Notes: generated from the sequence alone by a model not told the origin. Numbered from the stretch's first letter, positions 26,195 through 34,675 are shown. The stretch: DNA of 64,000 bases from Catenuloplanes niger (GCF_031458255.1 NZ_JAVDYC010000001.1:8418501-8482500), one strand, 5' to 3'. Program-made: numbers and translations.

Positions 26195-26659
26195 ATGAGC
26201 GACGCCGACCTGATCGCGCGCATCGAGGAGCAGGAGGAGCGGCTGCGGTTCGACCGCTTCGACAACGACGACGCGTGGCGGCTCGGCGTGCTGCTGGCCG
26301 ACACCGCCCGGGAGCGCGGCCTGTCCGTCACGATCGACATCCGCCGCGGCGGCCAGCAGCTCTTCCACGCCGCGCTGCCCGGCACCGCGCCGGACAACGA
26401 CCGCTGGATCGACCGGAAGGTCCGCGTGGTCGAACGGTTCCAGGCCAGCTCCTACCTGGTGGGCCGGCGCCTCGCCGCGAAGGGCCGCACGCTGGACGCC
26501 GGCCAGGGCGTCGACCCGGCCGACTACGCGGCGCACGGCGGCGCGTTCCCCGTCCACGTCCGCGGCACCGGCGTGGTCGGCGTGGTCACGGTCTCCGGCC
26601 TGCCGCAGGCCGACGACCACGCGCTGGTCGTCGACGTGCTGGAGGCGTTCCTCCGCTGA
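26195..26659 (+). CDS. HbpS/UPF0303-like heme-degrading domain protein
   Basis: 154 residues of the GlcG/HbpS-like fold, UPF0303 branch: RFDRFDNDDAWRLG near residue 20, the strand LSVTIDIRRGGQQLFHAALPG, NDRWIDRKVRVVERFQASSYLVG and GTGVVGVVTVSGLPQADDHALVV near the end. Family members bind heme or small ligands, and some heme-degrading activity has been reported. ATG 26195 follows GGAGGG. Monocistronic. Confidence 0.82.
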   Translation: MSDADLIARIEEQEERLRFDRFDNDDAWRLGVLLADTARERGLSVTIDIRRGGQQLFHAALPGTAPDNDRWIDRKVRVVERFQASSYLVGRRLAAKGRTLDAGQGVDPADYAAHGGAFPVHVRGTGVVGVVTVSGLPQADDHALVVDVLEAFLR

Positions 26660-26741
26660 CCGGGTGCGGCCTGCTGGCCGGGTGCGGCCCGCTGAGCGGG
26701 TGCTCGCCCGGGTGTGGCCCGCTGAGCGCGCCGGCGCCCGG

Positions 26742-26900
26742 TCAGCCCTGCGGCAGCGGGATCGCCTCGTCGCCGCTGATCACCTGGTTGGCCGGCGGCG
26801 GGCTCGCGGGCGTGGTGGCCCGCAGGTCCTCCGGCCGGACGCGCTCGGGCATGTGCCGCCACCGCTCCGGCGTGGGACGCGGGTCGCTCTGCTTCTCCAT
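26742..26900 (-). CDS. Short basic/proline-rich protein, 52 residues
   Basis: Starts at ATG 26900 with no strong ribosome binding site. Sequence is MEKQSDPRPTPERWRHMPER followed by a Pro/Ala-rich tail. No domain is recognised. It is kept because its third codon positions are GC-rich and it fills the gap before the molybdoenzyme gene. It could be a spurious frame. Confidence 0.35.
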   Translation of the reverse strand: MEKQSDPRPTPERWRHMPERVRPEDLRATTPASPPPANQVISGDEAIPLPQG

Positions 26901-26940
26901 GCCCTGATGATGGCACGCGACCACCCGGTTCCGGGGGGGT

Positions 26941-28578
26941 TCACACCGCGGAGACCGAGATCGTGTGCCGGCCGGTGGCCCCGTCCGGGAACGGTGTGGC
27001 GCGTGCGTCGGTCTGTACCGCGCCCGCCCGGTCGGTCGCCCGGACCCGCAGCGTGTGCCCGCCCGGCGCCGGCTTCCACGGCAGCCGCCACTGCACCCAG
27101 GTGTCGTCGGACGGCGGCGGCAGCACGGTCGCGGCCTGCCACGGCCCGTCGTCGATCTGCACCTCGACGCTCGCGATCCCGGTGTGCAACGCCCAGGCGA
27201 CGCCGGAGATCGTGGCGTTCGTCCCGGACTCGAGGCGGGTGAACGGCGCGGGCCGGTCGATCCGGGACGCGGTCTTCGCCGGTCCCTCCGCGGCCCAGCC
27301 ACGCTCCACCCAGTAGGCGTCGTACGCCGCGAACGTGGTCAGCTCGAGCTCGGTGATCCACTTGCAGGAACCGGCGTAGCCGTACAGGCCCGGCGTCAGC
27401 ATCCGCACCGGGAAACCGTGCGTGACCGGCAGCGGTTCGCCGTTCATGCCGACCGCGAGCATGGCGTCGCGGCCGTCCCGCACGATCCGGGTCGGTGTCC
27501 CGATCGTCATGCCGTCCGCGCCGCGCGCCACCAGCTGGTCCGCGCCCGGATCGACCCCGAGCTCGTCGAGCAGCGCCGCCAGCGGTACGCCGAGCCAGCG
27601 CGCGGTTCCGGTGTACGGCCCGCCCACCTCGTTCGAGACGCAGGTCAGGGTCAGGAACCGTTCGACGGTACGCCGGCGCAGCAGGTCGTCCAGGCTCAGC
27701 GTCACCGGGTTCCGGACCATGCCGTGGATGCGCAACCGCCAGTCGGCCGGGTCGATCCGGGGGACCGTCAGCGCGGTGTCGACGCGGTAGAAGTCCGCGT
27801 TCCGGGTGAGGAAGTCCGGTGGGGTGCCCGGCGGCAGCGGGGGAGCGGGCTCGGCCGGCGCGGGCAGCCGCACCGCGGCCCGGGACTCGGCCAGGGAGGA
27901 CGTGGCGCGTCGGCGCAGCAGACCGGTCAGGCCACCCGCCACCACGGCTCCCACGCTCAGCGCCGTCGCCGTGGTCAGGAACCCACGCCGGCTCCGCTCA
28001 CCGGACAGGTTCGCGGTCGCGGTCGTGCGCTCGTGCTCCGGGGTCGCGGGATCATGGTCAGCCGTCGTGAGGTCGTGCCCCGCGGCATCGGGCTCGTGCC
28101 CCGCGGCAGTAGGTTCGTGCCCCGCGGCGGTGGGTGCTTCCGCCGGTGGGGCGGTGCCGGGGCGCAACGCGGTCAGTGCGGTCAGCGCGACCGCCGCGAG
28201 CAGGCCCGCCAGCGCCGACGGCAGCACGTCCGCCGACTCGGCACCGGGCCGGGTGACCGCGGCCACCGCGCCGGCCACGCCGAACGCGGCGAAACCGAGC
28301 ACGCCCCACAGTGGACGGCGCCGCGCCGCGATGCCGAGCGCGGCCGCGAGCAGTGCGGTCAGGATCGCGATGCCGGTCAGCAGCAGGGGTTTGTCGGCGG
28401 TGCCGGCGGTGCGGACCGCGAACTCCTTGACCGGCGTCGGGGTCGCGTCGATGACGGCGGCGCCGACCGAGAGGACCGGGCTGGCCCCGGGCCGGGCCGC
28501 GGCGGCGAGAAGCTCGCCCGCCGCGACCCCGGCACCGGCCGCGATCAGCCCACTGAGAAGGTCTGAACGCCACCGCAC
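26941..28578 (-). CDS. Membrane-anchored molybdopterin-dependent (sulfite oxidase-family) oxidoreductase
   Basis: 545 residues. The N terminus has about four membrane helices, then a low-complexity linker with 7-residue His-containing repeats (about 150-177), a Tat-like RSRRGFLTTATALSVGA helix (about 196-215) and the catalytic part. The molybdopterin-binding domain shows the molybdenum-ligating cysteine C313 in LTCVSNEVGG, HGFPVRMLTPGLYGY and KWITELEL. The Mo-cofactor dimerization domain closes the protein. The substrate is unknown. It starts (GTG 28578) two bases after the fasciclin gene stop, an operon pair often seen in actinobacteria. Confidence 0.9.
   Translation of the reverse strand: MRWRSDLLSGLIAAGAGVAAGELLAAAARPGASPVLSVGAAVIDATPTPVKEFAVRTAGTADKPLLLTGIAILTALLAAALGIAARRRPLWGVLGFAAFGVAGAVAAVTRPGAESADVLPSALAGLLAAVALTALTALRPGTAPPAEAPTAAGHEPTAAGHEPDAAGHDLTTADHDPATPEHERTTATANLSGERSRRGFLTTATALSVGAVVAGGLTGLLRRRATSSLAESRAAVRLPAPAEPAPPLPPGTPPDFLTRNADFYRVDTALTVPRIDPADWRLRIHGMVRNPVTLSLDDLLRRRTVERFLTLTCVSNEVGGPYTGTARWLGVPLAALLDELGVDPGADQLVARGADGMTIGTPTRIVRDGRDAMLAVGMNGEPLPVTHGFPVRMLTPGLYGYAGSCKWITELELTTFAAYDAYWVERGWAAEGPAKTASRIDRPAPFTRLESGTNATISGVAWALHTGIASVEVQIDDGPWQAATVLPPPSDDTWVQWRLPWKPAPGGHTLRVRATDRAGAVQTDARATPFPDGATGRHTISVSAV
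28073..28135 (-). repeat. 21-base tandem repeat inside the molybdoenzyme gene
   Basis: Three near-identical 21-base units (28073-28093, 28094-28114, 28115-28135), in frame, encode AAGHE/D-type heptads in the linker between the membrane part and the catalytic part. A diverged fourth unit adjoins. Each heptad offers one histidine. Confidence 0.7.
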
Positions 28579-28580
28579 GG

Positions 28581-29219
28581 TCAGCTCTTCGGCATGAGTA
28601 CGGTGTCGATGATGTAGACGGTCGCGTTCGAGGTCTGCACGTTGCCGCAGACCACGGCCGCGTTGCCGTTCACCGTGAACGACTCACCGCTGCCCGCGAC
28701 GGTCAGCTCGCCGCCCTGCAGCGTGGTGTGCGTGCCCGCGAGGTCCGTCGGCGCCAGCTTCCCGGACACCACGTGGTAGGTGAGGATGTCGGTCAGCTGC
28801 TTCTTGTCCGCCAGCACCTTGTCCAGGTCGGCCTTCGGGATCTTCCCGAAGGCGTCGTCGACCGGCGCGAAGACGGTCAGCGCGGGCGCGCTGTTCAGCG
28901 AGTCGACCAGGCCGGCCTGCTTGACCGCGCTGACCAGCGTGCTCAGCAGCGGGTTGCCGGACGCGGCGGACGCGACGGGCACCTGCGCCATCGCCTGGAA
29001 GCTGCCCGCGTTCGCCGGGTCGGTGGGCACGGCCGCGCAGCCGGGGCCGAACTCCGCCGCGGCCATCGCCGGTGCGCTGCTCGCCATCGCGGTGGCCATG
29101 GGCGTGGCCTCGCCGGTCGCGCCCGTGCTGGTCTCCGCGTCGTCACCCTGGCCGCAGGCCGCGAGCCCGAGGCAGAGAGTAGCCGCGCTGGCGACCGCGA
29201 TCATACGAATCGTACGCAT
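28581..29219 (-). CDS. Fasciclin (FAS1) domain lipoprotein
   Basis: 212 residues from ATG 29219; an in-frame ATG at 29237 is possible. Lipoprotein signal with lipobox LGLAAC at about residues 18-22, a short Ala/Thr/Met-rich linker, then one FAS1 domain: NPLLSTLVSAVKQAGLVDSLN, the H1 motif LTVFAPVDDAFGKIP, LTYHVVSGKL, LQGGELTV and the H2 region VYIIDTVLMP. It resembles mycobacterial MPT70/MPT83, surface adhesion-type proteins. The molybdoenzyme gene follows directly. A SigK-like promoter lies at 29273-29299. Confidence 0.92.
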   Translation of the reverse strand: MRTIRMIAVASAATLCLGLAACGQGDDAETSTGATGEATPMATAMASSAPAMAAAEFGPGCAAVPTDPANAGSFQAMAQVPVASAASGNPLLSTLVSAVKQAGLVDSLNSAPALTVFAPVDDAFGKIPKADLDKVLADKKQLTDILTYHVVSGKLAPTDLAGTHTTLQGGELTVAGSGESFTVNGNAAVVCGNVQTSNATVYIIDTVLMPKS

Positions 29220-29272
29220 GGTGAAATGTCCCCTCATAGCGTTGTGAGTCCGGGTCAGGACCGTTGTGAGGG

Positions 29273-29299
29273 ATTCGGTGACCACCGGCCGGCGGATGG
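29273..29299 (-). promoter_or_regulatory. SigK-like ECF promoter of the fasciclin-molybdoenzyme operon
   Basis: On the minus strand CCATCC (29299-29294) precedes CCGAAT (29278-29273) with a 15-base spacer, about 54 bases before the start codon. As I recall it, the SigK promoter of mycobacterial mpt70/mpt83 uses the same two hexamers with a slightly longer spacer. The region 29220-29543 holds this and no gene. Confidence 0.55.
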
Positions 29300-29543
29300 G
29301 TCCTTATTTCGGCGAAGTCCCCCGAACGGACCTCAGATGTGCATCCACACCCGACACAACCCCCGGCGAAACGCCTGATTGCCCAGCTCACCGCGCCTGC
29401 CGAACCACCTCGGGCGCGCACTGCACATGTCTCGCGGCGGGCGCGGCGGGCGGCATCCCGGCGTCGTGCCGCTCGTTCGTGGTCGGGCGGACCGCGGACC
29501 GGAATTCGGCGGATGCGGAGCCGGCCGCGCCCGGGACGGGCGG

Positions 29544-30266
29544 TCACCAGGGGACGGGGCCCTCGTCGGAGAGGAACGCCGCGGTGGTGCGGTCGTCGGT
29601 GGTGGCGAGGCCGACGGCGACGGCGGCGCCCTGGGCGGCGGTGCGCTCGACGGGGATGCCGAGGGCGGCGGTGAAGTCGGTGGCGCAGGCGCCGGGCGCG
29701 ATCGCGTTGACGGTGATGCCGTCGTCGGCGAGCGCCTTGGCGTACTGGACGGTGAGCATGTTCAGGGCGGTCTTGGAGACCGGGTAACCGGCCATCGTCG
29801 CGCGGATCGCGAACGAGTGGGCCGGGTCGGTCGTCCGGGCCATCGACGCGGTGCCGCTGGAGACGTTGATGACGCGCGCGCCGGAGCCGCGGCGCAGCAG
29901 CGGCAGGAACGCCTCGGTGACGCGGATGACGCCGAGGACGTTCGTGTCCAGCACGGAGCGGACCGTGTCCAGGTCGACCGCGCCCGGGACCTGCCGGAAG
30001 CCGCCGGAGATGCCGGCGTTGTTGACCAGGACGTCCAGCCGACCGTAGCGGTCCGCCACCTCGCGGGCGGCCGCGGCCACGGACGCGTCGTCGGTCACGT
30101 CCAGCGTGATCGGGTACGCGCCGATCCGGGCGGCGGCCGCGGCGCCCTTCTCCGGGTCGCGCGCGGCGATCAGCACGGTCAGGCCGTGTCCGGCGAGGCC
30201 TTCCGCGATCGCCGCGCCGATGCCCTTGTTCGCCCCGGTGACCAGGGCGATCCTCTCGTCTGTCAT
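29544..30266 (-). CDS. Short-chain dehydrogenase/reductase
   Basis: 240 residues from ATG 30266. Classical SDR: cofactor loop TGANKGIG at residues 10-17, NNAG near 88, the catalytic serine in VINVSSGTASMA and the catalytic Tyr/Lys in YPVSK, followed by VNAIAPGACATDF. The arginine after the glycine loop (AARD) suggests NADPH. The sequence resembles carbonyl reductase-like SDRs. It is divergent from a LysR gene with a dyad between them, so LysR control is likely. Confidence 0.92.
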   Translation of the reverse strand: MTDERIALVTGANKGIGAAIAEGLAGHGLTVLIAARDPEKGAAAAARIGAYPITLDVTDDASVAAAAREVADRYGRLDVLVNNAGISGGFRQVPGAVDLDTVRSVLDTNVLGVIRVTEAFLPLLRRGSGARVINVSSGTASMARTTDPAHSFAIRATMAGYPVSKTALNMLTVQYAKALADDGITVNAIAPGACATDFTAALGIPVERTAAQGAAVAVGLATTDDRTTAAFLSDEGPVPW

Positions 30267-30303
30267 GCGGTCATCCGACCATCGGGACGCGGCCCGCTCC
30301 AAC

Positions 30304-30324
30304 ATCGATCGAGTCCCGATCGAT
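30304..30324. promoter_or_regulatory. Dyad between the SDR and LysR genes
   Basis: ATCGATCG (30304-30311) and CGATCGAT (30317-30324) are perfect inverted arms with a 5-base spacer, in the 69-base divergent gap. The position and symmetry suit a LysR-type regulator site controlling both genes. Confidence 0.55.
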
Positions 30325-30335
30325 ACCCTGACGGT

Positions 30336-31193
30336 ATGGACGACGTGGAGACGCGCGAGCTGCGGTACTTCGTCGCGGTCGCGGAGGAGCTGCACTTCGG
30401 CCGCGCGGCCGCGCGGCTCGGCATCGCGCAGCCGCCGCTGTCCCGGGCGATCCGCCGCCTCGAGCACCGCCTCGGCGTGCCGCTGCTGGAACGCACCAGC
30501 CGCTCGGCCCGGCTCACGCCGGCCGGCGAGGTGCTGCTCGCGGAGGGCCGGACGGCGCTCGCCGCGGTCGCGGCCGCGGTCCGGCGCACCCGGTGGGCCG
30601 GGCGGGAGACGCCCGGCCTGCGGCTCGCGATGAAGCCCGGCGGTGACGGCGGGCTGCTGCCCGGCATCCTCGACCGGTACGCGGAACAGCCCGGCGCGCT
30701 CCCGGTGGACCTGGTCTTCTCGCACCACGAGCGGGCCGCGATGGTCCGCGACGGCCGCGCCGACCTGGCGTTGCTGCACCACCCGCAGAACGACCTGACC
30801 GGCCTGGACAGCGAGCCGCTGCACACCGAACGCCGGGTGCTGGCGCTCGCCGCCGGTCACCCGCTCGCCGCCCGGGACACGCTCACGCTCGCGGACCTGG
30901 CCGGGTTGCCGATGTCGCGGTGGCGGGAGGCCGCGGTCCCCGCGCCCGGCCCGCTGGTCACCGACGTCGGCGAGTTGCAGCAGCTGGTCGCGCTCGGTCG
31001 CGCGGTCGCCCTGGTCCCGGAGTCCGCGGCGGACCACCCGTCGGCGGGCATCGCCTACCGGCCGGTGCTCGACGCGCCCCCGTCCACGCTCGTCCTCGCC
31101 TGGCCGGAGAACAGCCGTTCGCGCGACATCGCCGCGTTCGTCACCGCCGCCCGCGCCGCCGTGCCGCGCCGTCCGGCCGCACAGGCCGTCTGA
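30336..31193 (+). CDS. LysR-family transcriptional regulator
   Basis: 285 residues. N-terminal winged HTH (ELRYFVAVAEELHFGRAAARL, PPLSRAIRRLEHRLGVPLLERTSR), then a periplasmic-binding-like effector domain (PVDLVFSHHERAAMVRDGRADLALLHHP). Divergent from the SDR gene, which it probably controls. ATG 30336 has no strong Shine-Dalgarno site. The gene ends inside the arm of the terminator at 31182-31218. Confidence 0.92.
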   Translation: MDDVETRELRYFVAVAEELHFGRAAARLGIAQPPLSRAIRRLEHRLGVPLLERTSRSARLTPAGEVLLAEGRTALAAVAAAVRRTRWAGRETPGLRLAMKPGGDGGLLPGILDRYAEQPGALPVDLVFSHHERAAMVRDGRADLALLHHPQNDLTGLDSEPLHTERRVLALAAGHPLAARDTLTLADLAGLPMSRWREAAVPAPGPLVTDVGELQQLVALGRAVALVPESAADHPSAGIAYRPVLDAPPSTLVLAWPENSRSRDIAAFVTAARAAVPRRPAAQAV

Positions 31194-31218
31194 TCAGGCC
31201 ACCTGATCAGACGGCCTG
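31182..31218. terminator. Bidirectional terminator between the LysR and HsdM-like genes
   Basis: Perfect 17-base arms (31182-31198 and 31202-31218) with a 3-base loop, the strongest hairpin in the window. The LysR stop codon lies in the left arm and the methyltransferase-like gene stops two bases beyond the right arm, so both convergent genes use it. Confidence 0.85.
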
Positions 31219-31219
31219 A

Positions 31220-33916
31220 TCAGGTCAGCGGGCGGTCGATCTCGTGGTCGCGGCCGCTGCGCAGGGTGGCGGTGTGCCGGTGGACCTGGTTGATGACGAA
31301 GAACTCCCACTGGCGGCACGTCGGGCACAGTTCGGCGCCGGCGACCGGCCACAGGTCGATCGCGGCCGCGGTGGAGGGGCCGGTGACGTAGACGCGGTGC
31401 GGGGTGACCGGGTCGGGGACCAGGCGCTCGAACGGCTCCCAGTCGGGGTGGCCGCCGCGCAGCCGGCGGCCGACCAGGCGGAAGCCGGTGCCGGTGTACT
31501 CGCAGCGGTCGACCAGGTCGTACCGGAGCTGGGCGAGCCAGCCGGCGGACTCGAGGGTGCGCTGGACGACCGGCTCGATCCGGGCGATCTCGTCCTCCAG
31601 CTCGTGCGCGGGCTGGACGCCGAAGGAGTGGCCGGAGTCGTTGCGGAACCTGAGGGCCCGGGTGAGCAGCGCGTGGGTGCCGTCGTCGTCGAGGACGCCG
31701 TCGAGCTCGGGCAGCTCGGGCACCGCGCCGGGCGTGCGCAGGTCCTTGATCATCCAGTTCCAGGTGCCCCAGGTGGCGCTGCGCTCGAACCTGCGGCGCA
31801 GTTCGGCCGTCATCCGGTCGCCGTTGCGGCCGACCAGCACGGCAAGAGCCAGGCCCCCGATCGTACGGGCGACCGACTCACCCAGCTTGAGCAGCGCCTC
31901 CTTGCGCTGGGCTGGTGAGGCGGCGATCCGGTAGTGGCGGGCCAGGGCGGCGATCGGGAACGGGTACGCGTACTCGGCGCGCCAGAACGGGTCCTCCAGC
32001 GGTTGCAGCAGCTCCGTGGTGAGGGCCGCCGTGGCGAGTGCGACGCCGACCGTGCGCCGGGTCGCGGCCAGGTCGGCGCGGGTGCCCTCGAACACGTTGG
32101 GCAGGATGCCGGCGGTGATCCGGGCGAGGTCGGCGCGGGACCGGCGGAGGTCCTCGAGGTGGTCGCTGAACGTCTCGTCGTCGAGGATCTCGGCCGGCAC
32201 CGGCAGATCGGTGAGCGGGTGGAGGCGGTCGTCGTACCCGGCGTTCTGCGGGGCGTTGAGGAACTCGCACAGCGCGCGCCCGGTGCGGCGACGCGGCCGG
32301 AGCACGAACATGTGGGTGAAGGCCTCGCCGAACCCGGGCGGCAGCAGGTGCCAGTCGCCGGCGTCGCCGACGACGTCGCCGGCCGCGCACGGGGTGAGTG
32401 CCGACGTGGTCAGGACGGTGTCGAGATCGGCGGCGGAGAGGTCGGGCCGGTCGAGATCCTCGGCGGTGAGCAGCGGCCGGCCGGAGTCGGTGGGAGGGAC
32501 CGGCCGCAGGACCTCGGCGACCGAGGAGAGCGGCGCGTAACCGTCGCCGAGCGCGATGGAGAAGAACGCGAACGGGCGGATCTCGTAGCCGACGCGGGTG
32601 ACGTCGCCGACGACCCGCTCGAAGCGGAAATCGGCGACCGGCACGACCGTGGCGACGTCCGGCGCGACGGTGCCGGTCGCGGTGGCCGACCGCCGGATCG
32701 CGACGATCTCGGAGATCTGCTCGGTCGTCAGGTATCTGCTCTTGTCGGCGATCGCGCGGCGCATCGCCGCGAAGCGCCGGCGGCAGTCCATCAGGATGAC
32801 GTTGCCGGCGCGGTCGGGCTCCTTCCGGTTGGTCAGCACCCACACGTACGTCGGGATGTGCGTGTGGTAGAGGAGCCGCTCGGGCAGGGCCACCACGGTT
32901 TCGAGCAGGTCGTTCTCGAGGATCCAGCGACGGATCTCGGACTCGCCGGTGCCGGGCTCCCCGGCGAACAGCGGGCTGCTGTTGAAGAGGACGGCGAGAC
33001 GGCTGCCGCCGTCCTCCGGCGGGCGCATCTTGGCCAGCAGGTGCTGGAGGAAGAGCAGCGAGGCGTCGTTGATGCGCGGCAGGCCGGCGCCGAAACGGCC
33101 GGCGTCGCCGAGCGCGGCCTCCCTCGTGACCTCCGCCGCCACCTTCTTCCACTCCAGGCCGAAGGGCGGGGCGGCGACCAGGTAGTCGAAGGTGGCGTCG
33201 GGGTGGGCGTCCGCGCCGAGGGTGTCGCCGAGGGCGATGCCGCCGGGGTCGAGCCCGTGCATCAGCAGCGTGGCGGAGGCCAGTGCGGACGATGCCGGGT
33301 CGAGATCCTGGCCGGACAACTCCACCGGGGTCGGCCGGCCGACGGCGGCCCGGAGCTCCATGAGGGACCCGCCCGCTCCGCAGACCGGGTCGTAGACGCG
33401 GACCGGGGCGGTGCGGCGCGCCAGCCGGTCGGCGTCGGGCGCGACGATCAGCGCGGCGAGCAGGGCGGTCACGTCCGGCGCGGTGAAGTGGTCTCCGCCG
33501 GCGTCGGCCGCGATCTCGGCGGAACGGCGGACCAGCGTGTCGAAGACCGCACCCATCTCGGCGTCGGAGAGGACCCGCTCGCCGAGGTCGAGCGCGGCGA
33601 ACCGCGCGAGCACCGGGGGCAGGAGGCCGGCGTCGGCGAGTCGCGCGGCGACGGCGTGCAGGCCGAGCCGGGCCAGCAGGCCGGCCGGCTCCGCCGGGGC
33701 GTCGTCGGGCACGGCGCGGAGCGCTTCGCGCGGGTCGCTCCCGGCGTGCGCCCGGTGGACGAGGCTCCGACCGCCGAGCAGACCGAGGCACTCGAGGCGG
33801 CGGAACACGGTGAAGGGGAGGAGCACCGAACCGTACTCACTCGGGCGGAAGTCGCCTCGCAGAAGGTCGGCGACGGACCAGATGAGGTCGGCCAGATCCT
33901 GCGAGCCGTCTCTCAC
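31220..33916 (-). CDS. Orphan HsdM-like methyltransferase with HsdS-like region and C-terminal HEPN-type motif
   Basis: 898 residues. Residues 1-440 follow HsdM (N6-adenine methyltransferase of type I systems): N-terminal helical HsdM domain, SAM motif I DPVCGAGG (176-183), and HsdM landmarks ALPERLLYHTHIPTYVWVLT and YLTTEQISEIV. Motif IV, normally NPPF or DPPY, reads AAPPF (248-252), so the catalytic Asn is replaced by Ala and methylation is doubtful. Residues 440-620 look like an HsdS half-subunit (CEFLNAPQNAG, LPVPAEIL, coiled helix). Residues 640-800 are helical and carry RNDSGH (758-763), the R-[polar]-x3-H motif of HEPN ribonucleases. A lone CPTC is at 864-867. No hsdR, hsdS or other defence gene adjoins. 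Confidence 0.8.
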   Translation of the reverse strand: MRDGSQDLADLIWSVADLLRGDFRPSEYGSVLLPFTVFRRLECLGLLGGRSLVHRAHAGSDPREALRAVPDDAPAEPAGLLARLGLHAVAARLADAGLLPPVLARFAALDLGERVLSDAEMGAVFDTLVRRSAEIAADAGGDHFTAPDVTALLAALIVAPDADRLARRTAPVRVYDPVCGAGGSLMELRAAVGRPTPVELSGQDLDPASSALASATLLMHGLDPGGIALGDTLGADAHPDATFDYLVAAPPFGLEWKKVAAEVTREAALGDAGRFGAGLPRINDASLLFLQHLLAKMRPPEDGGSRLAVLFNSSPLFAGEPGTGESEIRRWILENDLLETVVALPERLLYHTHIPTYVWVLTNRKEPDRAGNVILMDCRRRFAAMRRAIADKSRYLTTEQISEIVAIRRSATATGTVAPDVATVVPVADFRFERVVGDVTRVGYEIRPFAFFSIALGDGYAPLSSVAEVLRPVPPTDSGRPLLTAEDLDRPDLSAADLDTVLTTSALTPCAAGDVVGDAGDWHLLPPGFGEAFTHMFVLRPRRRTGRALCEFLNAPQNAGYDDRLHPLTDLPVPAEILDDETFSDHLEDLRRSRADLARITAGILPNVFEGTRADLAATRRTVGVALATAALTTELLQPLEDPFWRAEYAYPFPIAALARHYRIAASPAQRKEALLKLGESVARTIGGLALAVLVGRNGDRMTAELRRRFERSATWGTWNWMIKDLRTPGAVPELPELDGVLDDDGTHALLTRALRFRNDSGHSFGVQPAHELEDEIARIEPVVQRTLESAGWLAQLRYDLVDRCEYTGTGFRLVGRRLRGGHPDWEPFERLVPDPVTPHRVYVTGPSTAAAIDLWPVAGAELCPTCRQWEFFVINQVHRHTATLRSGRDHEIDRPLT

Positions 33917-34053
33917 TGCCGCACTCCATGGTGGCCGGTGTCAGCGCGGATCGCTGGACCTGTCCGACAGTCTTACCACCGGGGTCCGACACGTTCGCGG
34001 GCGGAGTCTCGGGCGTCCACCGGGCGGCCCAGCCGACCGGACGGGGTCTTCGC

Positions 34054-34088
34054 GGGGTGCCGGCCGGGCGCAGCCCGGCCGGCACCCC
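34054..34088. terminator. Strong hairpin downstream of the SPW gene
   Basis: Perfect 16-base arms (34054-34069 and 34073-34088) with a 3-base loop, in the 312-base space between the SPW-gene stop (minus) and the methyltransferase-like start (minus). The rest of 33917-34228 shows no gene. The promoter of the methyltransferase-like gene must lie between 33917 and this hairpin. Confidence 0.65.
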
Positions 34089-34228
34089 GGCTCGTGCGCC
34101 CACGGCACGTGCAGGGAGGCCGCCCGCGGCCGACCGGTGCCCGCGGGAGCATGCGGCAGCGGAGCCGCCGGGAGCGGGCAGCGGCAGCAGATCGTGATCT
34201 GCCCACCGTGCGGTCGGCGACGCCGTGG

Positions 34229-34675
34229 TCAGTCGCGCATGACGCTGCGGGACCGGCCGCCGGACGCGGCGCTGGCCAGCGCGAGCACGGCGACGACCGC
34301 GCCGGTCGCGTAGCTGGTGCGGGCGGCGACCAGGTCGGTGCCGTAGCCGAGCAGGAACGGGGAGGCGATCAGCCAGATGCCGAGCACCAGGTGGACCAGG
34401 CCGAGCCGGCTGGTCCTCGGCGGGGACCCGAGGCGGGCGACGGCCAGGATCGCGATCACCGCGCCGCTGATCAGCGTGTTCCAGAACGCGGCGCCGTCGT
34501 GGCCGAGGACGAACGGTGCGACGACCAGCCAGACGCCGGCCACCAGCACGCCCACGTCGGTGATCAGCGAGAGGCGGCCGCCGGCCGGTCCCGGGTAGGT
34601 GGGTGGCGCGGTCTCGTGCGCGAGTTCGTGGCCCGGCGGGCGCTCGCGGTTCTCCGGGCCCTTGATGTCGGTCAT
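34229..34675 (-). CDS. SPW-repeat membrane protein
   Basis: 148 residues. A polar N terminus of about 35 residues precedes four hydrophobic helices arranged as two SPW repeats: VLVAGVWLVVAPFVLGHDG followed by WNTLISGAVIAILA, and LVLGIWLIASPFLLGY followed by a last helix. The family is common in soil bacteria and its function is unknown. The gene is single, with a strong hairpin 140 bases downstream. Confidence 0.85.
   Translation of the reverse strand: MTDIKGPENRERPPGHELAHETAPPTYPGPAGGRLSLITDVGVLVAGVWLVVAPFVLGHDGAAFWNTLISGAVIAILAVARLGSPPRTSRLGLVHLVLGIWLIASPFLLGYGTDLVAARTSYATGAVVAVLALASAASGGRSRSVMRD

Noticed and set aside
26665-26740. Degenerate GGGTGCGGCCCGCTGAGC-like repeats after the HbpS-like gene
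   Set aside because: Copies are short and diverged with no consistent period, more like simple GC-rich drift than a functional repeat.
31220-33916. Ordinary type I restriction-modification system
   Set aside because: There is no hsdR or separate hsdS gene nearby, motif IV is APPF, and the C terminus extends beyond HsdM with a HEPN-type motif.
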